A DNA stretch of 64,000 nucleotides from Bacteroidales bacterium (GCA_017429205.1 JAFRPH010000016.1:1-64000); one strand, 5' to 3'; shown: positions 1 through 9,123, counted from the stretch's first letter. Notes: generated by a model not told the origin, from the letters alone. Numbers and translations: made by a program.

Positions 1-120
1 AGCCGTCTTCAAGATGAATGTTCCCTTGAGGGTCGTGGGAGACTACCACGTCGATAGGCAGGAAGTGTAAGGGCGGCGACGTCCTCAGCTGACCTGTACT
101 AATTGCCCGAGAGACTTTCC
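1..120 (+). rRNA. 23S ribosomal RNA, 3' end (partial)
   Basis: The first ~120 bases match the conserved 3' end of bacterial 23S rRNA, including the GTCGATAGGC, GGAAGTGTAAG and CTGTACTAATTG blocks and a final GAGACTTTCC. The 5' part lies outside the window. The exact 3' end is placed by analogy with other 23S genes and could be off by a few bases. A 5S gene follows after about 90 bases, as in a normal 16S-23S-5S operon. Confidence 0.93.
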
Positions 121-209
121 TAAGGGAAAGATAGCCAAGAAAAGCGAACTCTGAAGTTGATCTGAAGTGGAGACACGATCTCTGGAGTCTTTTCTCTCAA
201 GTAACATAC

Positions 210-321
<112 letters not shown>

Positions 322-325
322 CTTC

Positions 326-362
326 GATCCCCGGGACTCTGACGAGCCCCGGGGATTTTTTT
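326..362 (+). terminator. rRNA operon intrinsic terminator
   Basis: The arms ATCCCCGGG (327-335) and CCCCGGGGAT (347-356) form a GC-rich stem around a loop of about 11 nt. A run of T residues follows (356-362). It lies a few bases after the 5S gene. Confidence 0.88.
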
Positions 363-440
363 GTTCTCGCTTCGCTCGAACTGAACGCCGGCTATCGCCG
401 TTCCACCCCCCGCCGCTGTCGCGGCCGCCCCCCAGGGGGC

Positions 441-499
441 ACACCCCCTCGGTCCCCCTGGAAGGGGGATGAGTCGGCCCTCCGGGCCTCCGAAAAATG
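441..499 (+). repeat. Dispersed GC-rich intergenic repeat, copy A
   Basis: The segment holds GTCGGCCCTCCGGGCCTCCG followed by AAAAATG. A closely similar sequence occurs in inverse orientation at 53748-53804. Both copies sit in gene-free spacers and combine a CCCCC/GGGGG hairpin with a GGCC..GGCC hairpin. Function unknown. Confidence 0.55.
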
Positions 500-503
500 A
501 CGG

Positions 504-731
504 CGGTGTATCAGAGTGGAAGGTGGTGCGACGGCGGAATTCGGCTTTCAGCGAGCGCGAGCGGGAGGAAACGGTCGTGCCCGGAGGGATGACGGCGTCT
601 GTTTGAGCGCTAGTTAGGCCCGCCTGCGGGACTAACTGAGCGAGTAAAAGTTCGCCGTCAAGGCCGTTTCCGACCCAGAGCGAGCCGCTGAAAGACGCAT
701 GGAGCCGGCGCACCACCTTCCGCTCACACCG
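504..731. repeat. Large nested inverted repeat (MITE-like or structured RNA)
   Basis: Five or more complementary arm pairs are strictly nested: CGGTGT 504-509 with 726-731; 518-530 with 709-721 (13 bp perfect); 545-553 with 686-694 (9 bp); 567-574 with 664-671 (8 bp); 591-597 with 653-659 (7 bp); 613-622 with 627-636 at the apex. The element is bounded by the direct repeat ACGG (500-503 and 732-735), which would fit a 4-bp target-site duplication. No coding frame is evident. It is either a miniature inverted-repeat transposable element or a long folded transcript. Confidence 0.65.
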
Positions 732-779
732 ACGGCCTGATATCTTGCAAGAAGGAATAATTCTTGCTAGGTTGGGGGC

Positions 780-1097
780 ATGGCGAAAATCGGGCGGAAT
801 ATCGGGTTGGTGTGGATGTATGGGAAGTGGATCATCTTGGCTGGGGGACTGTACAATCTGGCGTGTGCGGCTCTCTTGGCGGGAGCGTTTTCTTATATGG
901 GGCTGGTGATGGCTTTCATCTTGAAAACGCTGTTCACGGCTGTCGTACTCTACTTGCACCGACAGTTCGAAGACCGGGACGCCATCTTTTTCTATATCAA
1001 TCTGGGCTTGAGCCGGAAGCGTTTGATGGCGGCGACGCTGTCCATCGACTTCGGGTTCCTCTTGCTCCTGGAAATCCTGATCACCCTATGCCGATGA
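780..1097 (+). CDS. Small membrane protein, possible ABC transporter partner
   Basis: This 105-aa protein is dominated by three to four hydrophobic segments (about residues 17-37, 40-60 and 86-103), with an Arg/Asp-rich stretch at 61-68. I do not recognise the family. It overlaps the start of an ABC ATPase gene by a few bases, so the two are translationally coupled and the protein is probably the integral-membrane partner of that ATPase. It is much shorter than usual ABC permeases, so the pair may be a minimal or degenerate exporter. Confidence 0.65.
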   Translation: MAKIGRNIGLVWMYGKWIILAGGLYNLACAALLAGAFSYMGLVMAFILKTLFTAVVLYLHRQFEDRDAIFFYINLGLSRKRLMAATLSIDFGFLLLLEILITLCR

Positions 1098-1750
1098 CGC
1101 ACGAATTGATTGTCGACAGCGTCGTGGTCCGCTTCGGAGAGAAGACGGTCGTGAGCGGCGGGTACGTAACGGCCAGGACAGGAAGCGTGACCGGCCTGCT
1201 GGGCCGGAACGGCGCTGGAAAGTCCTGTATGTTCCGCGCCTTGATGGGCGGACTGAAGGTTGACTACGTCTCTGTCCACGCGGATGGAAAGCCGGTCGAT
1301 ATCGGCAAGATCGGATTGACAGTCAAGTACTTGCCGCAAGGACGGATGATTCCGGACGGACTGACCCTGAAGGATGCCTTCCAGCTTTATCAGGTGGATT
1401 TCTGGTCCTTTGTCCTGCTCTTTCCGAAGTATTCTGGAAAGTATCACAGCCGGCTTTGGGAGATGTCCGGGGGAGAGGCGAGACTGGCGGAACTGTACCT
1501 GGTTCTGATGACCGAAGCGCCGTTCTGCATCCTGGACGAACCGTTCTCCCAGATTGACCCGGTCCATATCGAGGCGGTCCAACGGTTCATCCGGGAACAG
1601 TGCCGGGAAAAGGGCATCATTGTCACGGACCATAACTACGAAGCCATCTCCACCGTCGCCGACCGGCTCTACGTCCTGTCCGATGGCTATACCCATCCGG
1701 TGGAGAGCCGCGACGACCTCGTCCGGCACGGATACCTGCTTCCGCAATAG
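1088..1750 (+). CDS. ABC transporter ATP-binding protein
   Basis: This is an ATPase subunit of about 220 aa. It has Walker A GRNGAGKS at residues 39-46, a signature motif MSGGE near 127, Walker B FCILDEP near 147-153 and an H-loop histidine in VTDHNY. The start is either the ATG at 1088 or the ATG at 1094, which forms ATGA with the stop of the upstream membrane gene; the frame remains open upstream, but that part is antisense-like sequence inside the neighbour. The helical segment before the signature is short. The substrate cannot be told; with a single small membrane partner, export or regulation are both possible. Confidence 0.85.
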   Translation: MPMTHELIVDSVVVRFGEKTVVSGGYVTARTGSVTGLLGRNGAGKSCMFRALMGGLKVDYVSVHADGKPVDIGKIGLTVKYLPQGRMIPDGLTLKDAFQLYQVDFWSFVLLFPKYSGKYHSRLWEMSGGEARLAELYLVLMTEAPFCILDEPFSQIDPVHIEAVQRFIREQCREKGIIVTDHNYEAISTVADRLYVLSDGYTHPVESRDDLVRHGYLLPQ

Positions 1751-1775
1751 CCTTGGGAATTCCCGGGGAAATGCG

Positions 1776-1783
1776 TATTTTTG
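1776..1783 (+). promoter_or_regulatory. -7 box of S46 peptidase / alpha-galactosidase operon
   Basis: TATTTTTG matches the Bacteroidetes -7 consensus TAnnTTTG. A TTG at 1753-1755 is spaced like a -33 box. The ATG at 1806 lies about 22 nt downstream. Confidence 0.55.
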
Positions 1784-1805
1784 TGAAAACGAGAAACTTG
1801 TTTCC

Positions 1806-3875
1806 ATGAAAAAGACCGTATTGTTCCTGGGAGCCCTGATCGCTTTTTCCCTGACGGCGATGGCCGACGAGGGAATGTGGCTCCCGTCCTTGATTTCCCA
1901 GCGTATCGGTGACATGCAGGCCAAAGGCTTCCGGCTCACCGCCGAAGACATCTACAGCGTGAACCAGGCGTCGCTCAAGGACGCCGTCGTCCTGTTCGGA
2001 GGCGGCTGCACGGGCGAGCTTGTGTCCGACGAGGGCCTGCTTCTCACGAACCACCACTGCGGATACAGCTACATCCAGCGGCACAGCAGCGTGGAGCACG
2101 ACTACCTCAAGGACGGTTTCTGGGCGATGAACCGCAGCCAGGAACTGCCCAACCGGGGCCTGACCGTCAGCTTCCTCGAGCGGATGGACGATGTGACGGA
2201 CCTGGTGCTGAAAGGCTACCGGGAAGGAATGACCGAAGCCCAGCGGGATTCGGTGGTCCGGGTCAATACCCGCAAGCTCACCGCCGAGGCCGTCCAGGAC
2301 GGCAAAGGCCTGACTGCCGATGTGGAAGCCCTCTTCTACGGCAATCAGTACTTCCTGTTCGTGTTCCGCGTGTTCCGCGACGTCCGCCTCGTGGGCGCCC
2401 CGCCGTCCTCCATCGGCAAATTCGGCGGCGACACCGACAACTGGATGTGGCCCCGCCATACCGGCGACTTCTCCATCTTCCGCGTCTATGCCGACAAGGA
2501 CAACAACCCGGCCGACTACTCCCCGGACAACGTCCCGTACCACCCGAAGAAGTTCTTCAAGGTGTCCCGTGCCGGCGTCAACGAAGGCGATTTCACCTTC
2601 GTCTATGGCTGCCCGGGCAGCACCCAGGAGTATGTGATGTCCGAGCAGGTCAAGTATGTGTCCGAGGTGTCCGATCCGCAGAAGATCGCCCTCCGCACCC
2701 AGCGCCTGGACATCCAGAAGAAGTATATGTCCCAGTCCCAGGCCGTCCGGATCCAGTATTCCTCCAAGAACGCCTCCGTCTCCAACGCCTGGAAGAAGTG
2801 GCAGGGCGAGGAAAAGGGCATCAAGAAGAATCACACCGTGGCCGATAAGCTGGCTTATGAGAAGCGCTTCCGCGAATGGGCCAAGGGAACCCGCTACGAA
2901 GGCATCGTGGACCAGCTGGGCGGCATCTACGCCCGCCGGAATCCCACCTACCTGGCCTACGAGTACTACAACGAGACCGTCCGGACCATCGAACTCCTCA
3001 ATTTCGCCTCCGGTATCCATACCCGCCTGCGCTCCGGAACCTCCACGAAGGACTTGATTGACAGCTTCTTCAAGGATTACTACCAGCCCATCGACGAGGA
3101 ATGCTTCGTGGCCATGATGACCTCCTTCGACTGGAACGTCCCGGAGCATTTCAAGCCGGCCTGGTTCAAGGAACAGCTCGCCGAATTCGGCAGCGTGGAA
3201 GCCTGGAAGGGTTTCTTGTACACCCACAGCCTCTTCACGGACCGCGCGAAAGTCGAAGCCCTGACTCCGGCCGACGTGGATCTCGTGGCCGATGATCCGG
3301 CCGTCATCACTTTCTCCGAGTTTGCGAAATGGTATGCCGAAGACCTCGCGCCCGTCATCCGGGAGACCACCGAAGCCCTCCGCGTGGCGAACCGCACCTA
3401 TATGAAAGGCCAGATGGAGTTCGAGAAGGACCACACGTTCTATCCGGACGCCAACCTCACCCTCCGGGTCGCCTACGGAAAGGTGGCCGGCTACACCCCG
3501 TACGACGGCGCCTACTACTATCCCGTGTCCACGCTCAAGGGCATCATCGAGAAGGACAACCCGGACATCTTCGACTACAACATCCCGCAGGTCCTCCGCG
3601 ACATCTATGCCGAGGGCGGTCACGAGGCCCAGCCCGTCTGCTTCCTCGCCACGAATCACACCACCGGCGGCAACTCCGGCAGCCCGGTCCTGAATGCCGA
3701 CGGCAACCTGATCGGCATCAACTTCGACCGCGTGTGGGAAGGGACGATGTCGGACATCGACTATGACCCGGAAATCTGCCGGAACATCTCCCTGGACGTC
3801 CGCTACCTGCTCTTTGTCGTGGACAAGATCGGGCACGCGTCCTACCTGTTCGACGAGATGGTGTTTGCCGATTAA
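1806..3875 (+). CDS. S46 family dipeptidyl-peptidase, DPP11-like
   Basis: This 689-aa exported serine exopeptidase starts with a clear signal peptide (MKKTVLFLGALIAFSLTAMA, then DEGMW). S46 enzymes release dipeptides from oligopeptide N-termini in the periplasm. The His is in NHHCGY (about residue 82), the Asp in GGDTDNWMW (about 210) and the nucleophile Ser in TGGNSGSP (about 623). Shortly after comes INFDRVWEG, where the Arg sits at the S1 position that in DPP11 selects Asp/Glu at P1 (DPP7 has Gly). The Arg assignment comes from family knowledge and was not aligned here. The start is the ATG before the signal peptide; upstream frame extension is spurious. The alpha-galactosidase gene follows after 13 nt. 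Confidence 0.92.
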   Translation: MKKTVLFLGALIAFSLTAMADEGMWLPSLISQRIGDMQAKGFRLTAEDIYSVNQASLKDAVVLFGGGCTGELVSDEGLLLTNHHCGYSYIQRHSSVEHDYLKDGFWAMNRSQELPNRGLTVSFLERMDDVTDLVLKGYREGMTEAQRDSVVRVNTRKLTAEAVQDGKGLTADVEALFYGNQYFLFVFRVFRDVRLVGAPPSSIGKFGGDTDNWMWPRHTGDFSIFRVYADKDNNPADYSPDNVPYHPKKFFKVSRAGVNEGDFTFVYGCPGSTQEYVMSEQVKYVSEVSDPQKIALRTQRLDIQKKYMSQSQAVRIQYSSKNASVSNAWKKWQGEEKGIKKNHTVADKLAYEKRFREWAKGTRYEGIVDQLGGIYARRNPTYLAYEYYNETVRTIELLNFASGIHTRLRSGTSTKDLIDSFFKDYYQPIDEECFVAMMTSFDWNVPEHFKPAWFKEQLAEFGSVEAWKGFLYTHSLFTDRAKVEALTPADVDLVADDPAVITFSEFAKWYAEDLAPVIRETTEALRVANRTYMKGQMEFEKDHTFYPDANLTLRVAYGKVAGYTPYDGAYYYPVSTLKGIIEKDNPDIFDYNIPQVLRDIYAEGGHEAQPVCFLATNHTTGGNSGSPVLNADGNLIGINFDRVWEGTMSDIDYDPEICRNISLDVRYLLFVVDKIGHASYLFDEMVFAD

Positions 3876-3888
3876 TAAATCATTGACT

Positions 3889-6081
3889 ATGAAATACTTG
3901 CACTTAATGGTCGCGGCCTTAGCGACCCTCGTCCTCGCGTTGCCGGCCTCGGCTCGCAAGACCGTCATCCCGGTGGAGACGGAGCATACCCAGCTCGTCC
4001 TCGTCGCGCAGGAGAACGGCGTGCTGCAGACCGTCCATTTCGGCGCGGTCGTCGCCGACCCTTCGGCCTTCGCAGCCTTCCGGACGGGGCGGGGGACCGA
4101 CAACGGGGAAGGGCCGATGACCTATCCCACCACCGGCGGCCGCTACCTCGGCGAGCCCGCCCTCCACGTCAAGTATGCCGACGGCTACCACAACACGGAA
4201 CTGGTCTATGCGGGCCATCAAGTCCGTGCGAACGGCAACGTCGTCACGACGGAAATCACTCTGAAAGACCCCGTCACTGCGCTGGAAGTCAAGCTGTGCT
4301 ATGACGCCTATCAGAAAGAGGACGTCATTTGCGCCCATACGGAGATCAAGAACGCCGGCAAGAAGCCTGTGCAGCTACTCAACTATGCTTCCGGCGCCCT
4401 GAACCTGGACGCGGACCAGTACTATCTCACGCATTTCCACGGCGGCTGGGCCGACGAGATGCAGATGGACGGAGAACTCCTGAAGCACGATACGAAGGTC
4501 ATCGAGTCCCGCCGTGGCACGCAGGTGACCCAGTGCTCGAACCCCTCTTTCCTGGTGAGCCTCGATGCGGACAGGCTGCAGGAAAATGTCGGTGACGTGG
4601 TCGCCGGCGCCCTCGCCTGGAGCGGCAATTTCCGCCTCTCCTTCGAGCAGGACGAGTCCGGCCGGCTCACGGTCCTGGCCGGAATCAGTCCGTTTGCATC
4701 GGCTTACGAACTGGCTGCAGGAAAGACGTTTACGACACCTGATTTCATCTATACCTTCTCCTGCAAAGGGGCGGGACAGGCCTCCCGCAACCTGCACGCC
4801 TGGGCCCGGAACTATGGCGTCTATGGAGGCGGGCAGATCAATCCCACGCTCCTGAACAGCTGGGAAGGCGCCTACTTCACCTTCACGACCGAAACCCTCC
4901 TCCGGATGATCGACGACGCGGCCGCGATGGGCCTCGAGATGTTCGTCCTGGACGACGGCTGGTTCGCGAAGGATTATCCCCGCAACGGGGACGCCGCCGG
5001 CCTCGGCGACTGGGAAGTGAACACCGCCAAGATTCCGGAAGGCATCGACTATGTGGCCTCCTACGCCCATCAGAAGGGCCTCAAGTTCGGCATCTGGATC
5101 GAGCCGGAGATGGTCAATCCCCAGAGCAACCTGGCGCACAAGCATCCCGAGTGGGTGGTCCAGAGCCCCGGCCGCGAAATCTACCAGAGCCGGAACCAGT
5201 GGGTGCTGGACCTGAGCAATCCGGCGGTCCAGGACTTCGTGTACGGCATTTTCGACAACACGATGCAGCTGGCGCCGAACATCGACTACATCAAGTGGGA
5301 CTGCAACCGGACGGTCGCCGACTTCGGCAGCACGTATCTGGGAAGCGAGCAGGACCGGTTCTTCGTGGAATACGCGCAGGGCATCTACAACGTGATGCGC
5401 CGTCTCCGCGCGAAGTATCCCGACACCATCGTCCAGTGTTGCTCATCAGGTGGCGGACGGGTGGACTACGGCGCCCTGAAGTACTTCAACGAGATCTGGA
5501 CCAGCGACAATACGGACGCCTTCACCCGCGCCTACATCCAGTACGCGACGAACCTGATCTATCCCGCCTGCGTGATGGCCTCCCACGTGTCGGCCGTCCC
5601 GAACCACCAGACGGGCAACGTCACCCCGCTCAAGTTCCGTTTCGACATCGCCTGCTCCGGCCGGCTCGGGATGGAGCTGCAGCCGAAGAACCTGACGGAA
5701 GGGGAGCGCGCCCTCGCGGACCGCTGCATCCGTTCCTACAAGCAGTACCGCGACCTGGTCTTCACGGGTGACGTGTACCGCCTCGCCTCACCGTATGACG
5801 GTGATTATTATGCACTTATGTATGTTTCGCAGGACCGGCGCCGGGCGGTGGTCTTCACCTACTGCCTCAAGTACCAGAACCGGGCGGTCGGGGCCCATCC
5901 GTTCCGGCTGGACGGCCTGGACCCGGCCCGCAAGTACAAGGTGACGGAGCTGAATGTGAACCGTTCCTCGTGGTGGGGCTCCGGGCAGGTGCACGCCGGC
6001 GACTTCCTGATGAACGGCGGGTTCAACCCCGCGCTCCTCAAGACCTTCGACAGCGGCGTCTTCTATTTGGAAGCGGATTAG
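3889..6081 (+). CDS. Alpha-galactosidase, glycoside hydrolase family 36
   Basis: This 730-aa exported enzyme hydrolyses terminal alpha-1,6-galactose from raffinose-type oligosaccharides or galactomannans. It has a signal peptide (residues 1-22), an N-terminal beta-sandwich and a (beta/alpha)8 barrel. The barrel shows VLDDGWF, YIKWDCNR with the nucleophile Asp (about 471), CSSGGGR and WTSDNTDA with the acid/base Asp (about 537). The length is normal for GH36. It lies 13 nt behind the S46 peptidase, so the two are probably co-transcribed, mixing peptide and glycan breakdown. Its stop overlaps the convergent ketoreductase gene by four bases. Confidence 0.93.
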   Translation: MKYLHLMVAALATLVLALPASARKTVIPVETEHTQLVLVAQENGVLQTVHFGAVVADPSAFAAFRTGRGTDNGEGPMTYPTTGGRYLGEPALHVKYADGYHNTELVYAGHQVRANGNVVTTEITLKDPVTALEVKLCYDAYQKEDVICAHTEIKNAGKKPVQLLNYASGALNLDADQYYLTHFHGGWADEMQMDGELLKHDTKVIESRRGTQVTQCSNPSFLVSLDADRLQENVGDVVAGALAWSGNFRLSFEQDESGRLTVLAGISPFASAYELAAGKTFTTPDFIYTFSCKGAGQASRNLHAWARNYGVYGGGQINPTLLNSWEGAYFTFTTETLLRMIDDAAAMGLEMFVLDDGWFAKDYPRNGDAAGLGDWEVNTAKIPEGIDYVASYAHQKGLKFGIWIEPEMVNPQSNLAHKHPEWVVQSPGREIYQSRNQWVLDLSNPAVQDFVYGIFDNTMQLAPNIDYIKWDCNRTVADFGSTYLGSEQDRFFVEYAQGIYNVMRRLRAKYPDTIVQCCSSGGGRVDYGALKYFNEIWTSDNTDAFTRAYIQYATNLIYPACVMASHVSAVPNHQTGNVTPLKFRFDIACSGRLGMELQPKNLTEGERALADRCIRSYKQYRDLVFTGDVYRLASPYDGDYYALMYVSQDRRRAVVFTYCLKYQNRAVGAHPFRLDGLDPARKYKVTELNVNRSSWWGSGQVHAGDFLMNGGFNPALLKTFDSGVFYLEAD

Positions 6082-6797
6082 GTGTACAAGCCTCCGTTGA
6101 CGGAGATACACTCGCCCGTGACATAGGATGCCTCGGGCGAGGCGAGAAAGGCCACTACGGCCGCCACTTCTTCCGGTCGTCCGAAACGGGCGGCCGGAAT
6201 GTCTTTCTTGAGGGTGGCCTCGTCCAGTCCCTCTGTCATGTCGGTGATGATGAAACCGGGGGCGACGGCGTTCACCGTCACCTTCTTGCGCGCGACCTCC
6301 TGGGCGAGCGCCTTGGTGGCGGCGATGAGGCCGCCCTTGGCCGCGGCGTAGTTCGCCTGGCCGGGCAGGCCCTTGATGCCGGAGAGCGAAGCGACGTTCA
6401 CGATCCGGCCGTACTTGTGCAGCAGCATCGGCTGCAGGACGGCCCGTGTGACGTGGAAGAAACTGTTCAGGTTGGTGTTCACAACTTGCTGCCACTCATC
6501 GGGTTCCATCCAGATCATCAGGTTGTCCTTGCGGATGCCGGCGTTGTTCACCAGCACCTCCACGTACTCGTCCGGATGGGCCGCCTGCCAGCCTTCGAGG
6601 GCCGTGCGGACCGCATCCGGGTCGCCCACGTCGAAGCGGATCAGTTCGCCCTGTCCGCCGATGGCGTCCAGCGTTTCCCGGGCCGCCGCCTCGTTCGAGA
6701 CGTAGTTGATGAGGACGTGATAGCCCTGCTGGGCGAGGGCGAGGGTGACGGCGCGGCCGATGCCGCGGCTGCCGCCGGTGACGAGTGCGGTTTTCAT
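6078..6797 (-). CDS. 3-oxoacyl-ACP reductase (FabG-like), polyene cluster
   Basis: This 239-aa short-chain dehydrogenase has the NADPH-binding GGSRGIG near residue 9, NNAG, and the catalytic Ser plus YxxxK (YAAAK) near 145-155. It reduces beta-ketoacyl-ACP to beta-hydroxyacyl-ACP. The start at 6797 forms ATGA with the stop of the upstream oxidoreductase gene, which decides the start. Third gene of a minus-strand operon (ketosynthase, oxidoreductase, reductase), with a dehydratase and ACPs in the plus-strand arm at 12.6-18.9 kb. I infer a role in polyene rather than housekeeping fatty-acid synthesis. Confidence 0.88.
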   Translation of the reverse strand: MKTALVTGGSRGIGRAVTLALAQQGYHVLINYVSNEAAARETLDAIGGQGELIRFDVGDPDAVRTALEGWQAAHPDEYVEVLVNNAGIRKDNLMIWMEPDEWQQVVNTNLNSFFHVTRAVLQPMLLHKYGRIVNVASLSGIKGLPGQANYAAAKGGLIAATKALAQEVARKKVTVNAVAPGFIITDMTEGLDEATLKKDIPAARFGRPEEVAAVVAFLASPEASYVTGECISVNGGLYT

Positions 6798-7894
6798 CGT
6801 TGGAGGATTTGGTTCAAGGTGGATTCGCCGAGGATTTCCCGGCAAGTGGTAAGAGCGGTTTCCGCTACGCCCAGCACGCCGTGCAGGCCGCAGTTCTGGC
6901 CGGTCAGGTAGAGTCCCGGAACGGGTGTCCGGGGATGGACATAGCAGGTGGCGTCCTTTTTCCGGATGCCGAAGGCGCTGCCGCCGGGCGTCCCGGTGTA
7001 GCGCTCCCAGGTCGCGGGCGTGCTGGTCCAGTATTTTTCGACGGCGGGTTCCAGGCCGGGAACCTTTCGGATCAGGCTTTCGGCGAAGGCGGCCCGGTCG
7101 GGGACCTCTTCTTCGCAGAAGGCGAGCAGGTCCGCGCTCCGGGCGAACCCCTGCCCGTCCGGATTCCCGTAATGGAGCATCACGTCGTCGTTATAAGTCG
7201 TGCACCAGGGCTTGTAAACCAGCGTTTCCGGGCGTAATTTGCAGTAAACCGTAAAGATGCCGGGGCCGTCTTCCAGAACCTCCAGCCGGTGCAGGTAGGC
7301 CGGACGGACATGCCCCTTGAAAAGGGCGAAAGTCTGCCGGGGGTGGATGTCGGAGACGATGATCCCCTCGTAAACACTTCCGTCCTTGCATTGGACACGA
7401 CCCGGTTCGATGGCGGTCGCTTCGCAGTGGCAGCGGATGGTCCCGTTGATTTGCGCGGCGAGCGCCTGGACCAGCAAATCCCCCGCAGGAAGCCGCCAGG
7501 AGCCGTTTTTATAGGGCTCCATCACATGGGCATATTCCTCTTCCGTCACTTCCGGTCCGGAGAGCCGGAGGGCGTTTCCAAGCGGGTAAGAAAACTCGGT
7601 GAGGCGGTGCGGAACACCGTCCAAGACGATTTCATCGGTCTCGGCCACCTGCTCCCAGGGAAGTTCCATCAGGCCGAGCGGACGGAAAATCCGCTCCAGA
7701 GGCCCGCCTTTTTCCAGACCCGCGACGGAATGGAAACCGGTGTCGAACCGGAGCCCTTCTCGGGTGAAAGTCTGGAGGCATCCTCCGGGTTGCGCGGCTT
7801 TCTCGAGGACGGTGACGTGATATCCCGCCCGGGACAGGATCGCGCCCGAGAGGAGGCCGCCGAGGCCGGATCCGATGATGACGGCCTCAGACAT
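6794..7894 (-). CDS. FAD-dependent oxidoreductase, CrtI / phytoene-desaturase-like
   Basis: This 366-aa protein opens with a dinucleotide-binding GSGLGGLLSG motif (residues 8-17) followed by the flavin motif VLEKAAQPGG, and ends with GLYLTGQN..HGV as in carotenoid desaturase / retinol saturase-like enzymes. It is shorter than CrtI enzymes (usually near 490-500 aa). The start overlaps the upstream ketosynthase by 8 bases and the stop overlaps fabG by 4, so the three are tightly coupled. In a polyene cluster it could desaturate or tailor the chain; the substrate is unknown. Confidence 0.83.
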   Translation of the reverse strand: MSEAVIIGSGLGGLLSGAILSRAGYHVTVLEKAAQPGGCLQTFTREGLRFDTGFHSVAGLEKGGPLERIFRPLGLMELPWEQVAETDEIVLDGVPHRLTEFSYPLGNALRLSGPEVTEEEYAHVMEPYKNGSWRLPAGDLLVQALAAQINGTIRCHCEATAIEPGRVQCKDGSVYEGIIVSDIHPRQTFALFKGHVRPAYLHRLEVLEDGPGIFTVYCKLRPETLVYKPWCTTYNDDVMLHYGNPDGQGFARSADLLAFCEEEVPDRAAFAESLIRKVPGLEPAVEKYWTSTPATWERYTGTPGGSAFGIRKKDATCYVHPRTPVPGLYLTGQNCGLHGVLGVAETALTTCREILGESTLNQILQR

Positions 7895-9110
7895 TCCGGA
7901 TCACGAGGGTGGAGTTCGTCCCGCCGAAGCCGAAGGAGTTGGAAAGGAACGTGTCGAACGGACGTTCGATGGTCTCCGCCGGAATCCAGAGCCGGGCGGA
8001 ATCCTCGTCGGGATGCTCGAAATTGATGTTTCCGGCGATGAAGCCGCCCTTCATCATCAGGAGGGAGTAGACGATTTCGCTGGCGCCGGCCATCCACATC
8101 TCGTGGCCCGTCTGGCTCTTGGTGGATGTGACCGGGACGGTGCGTTCGCCGAACACGCGGGCGATGGCCTTCGCCTCGTTCGCGTCCCCGACGTGCGTGG
8201 ACGTGGCGTGGGCGTTGACATAGCCGATTTCGCGGATGTCGATCCCGGCGCGGCGGATGGCCATCTCCAGGGAGCGGGCGGGGCCGTCCACGTTGGGGGT
8301 GGAGATGTGGTCGCCGTTCGCGGAGAAGCCGTAGCCGAGAACCTCGGCGAGGATGGGCGCACCGCGGCGGACGGCCGATTCGTAGCTCTCGAGGATGACG
8401 GTCGCCGCGCCGCCGCCCGGCACGAGGCCGTCGCGGTCGCGGTCGAACGGCCGGCTGGCCTTCTCCGGCGCGTCCTCCCGGACGGAGAAAGCGGAAATGC
8501 CGTCGAATGAGCCGGTTGCGGCCGGATTGACCTCCTGTGCGCCGCCACAGACAACCATGTCCTGCAGGCCGTTCTGGATGAGGAGGGCGCCGAGGCCGAT
8601 CGCGTGGGACCCGCTGGCGCAGGCGCCGGAAACGGTGAGGTTGATGCCCTTGAGGTGGAAGATGACCCCGAGGTTCATCGTCACGGTGGAGTTCATCGAC
8701 TGGAAGATGGCGCCGGAACCGCACAGCATCGTGTCTTTCTTCTCCACAATCTTGGCGATGGACTTGTACACGGCGTCGGCCGTGCTGTCGTTGCCGTACA
8801 GGAGTCCTACTTCATGGCTGTCCAGGTAGTCCTGGTCGATGCCTGCGTGCTTGAGGGCATCCCGCGTCGCGCAGTACGCATACTGCGCCGGCTCCGGCAT
8901 GTATACCCGGAGCGGGCGGGGGAGTTCCTTCTTCAGGTCGGGCAGCTCCACCTTTCCGGTCAGTCCCGACCGGAATCCCATCTCCTTGCGGACCGGGTCC
9001 AGCACGATGCCGGACTTGCCTTTGTACAACGACTCCCGCACCGTCTCCAGGTCCGTGCCCAGGCACGACCAGATTCCCAGTCCCGTGATGACGACTCTTT
9101 GCATATCCAT
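7887..9110 (-). CDS. Beta-ketoacyl-ACP synthase (FabF/KAS II-like), polyene cluster
   Basis: This 407-aa condensing enzyme shows the full triad: Cys in GACASGSHA (about residue 173), His in NAHATSTHVGD (about 310) and His in TGHEMWMAGASE (about 348). It should catalyse decarboxylative condensation of malonyl-ACP. First gene of the minus-strand polyene operon. An alternative ATG two codons downstream (9104) matches the usual MxRVVITG start and leaves a more normal leader behind the -7 box at 9124-9131. Sequence such as STADAVYKS and EVNPAATGSFDG sets it apart from a plain housekeeping FabF. Confidence 0.9.
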   Translation of the reverse strand: MDMQRVVITGLGIWSCLGTDLETVRESLYKGKSGIVLDPVRKEMGFRSGLTGKVELPDLKKELPRPLRVYMPEPAQYAYCATRDALKHAGIDQDYLDSHEVGLLYGNDSTADAVYKSIAKIVEKKDTMLCGSGAIFQSMNSTVTMNLGVIFHLKGINLTVSGACASGSHAIGLGALLIQNGLQDMVVCGGAQEVNPAATGSFDGISAFSVREDAPEKASRPFDRDRDGLVPGGGAATVILESYESAVRRGAPILAEVLGYGFSANGDHISTPNVDGPARSLEMAIRRAGIDIREIGYVNAHATSTHVGDANEAKAIARVFGERTVPVTSTKSQTGHEMWMAGASEIVYSLLMMKGGFIAGNINFEHPDEDSARLWIPAETIERPFDTFLSNSFGFGGTNSTLVIRNV

Positions 9111-9123
9111 TCGCTTGATTCTG

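Larger units (their letters stand above)
363..779. other. Gene-free spacer after rRNA operon, with repeats
   Basis: I see no convincing coding frame here. The spacer holds short GC-rich hairpins around 363-440, a dispersed repeat (441-499), a large nested inverted repeat (504-731) and a small hairpin GCAAGAA/TTCTTGC (747-753 with 761-767) just before the next gene. Frames that stay open through this stretch also run across the rRNA genes and are not credible. Confidence 0.6.
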
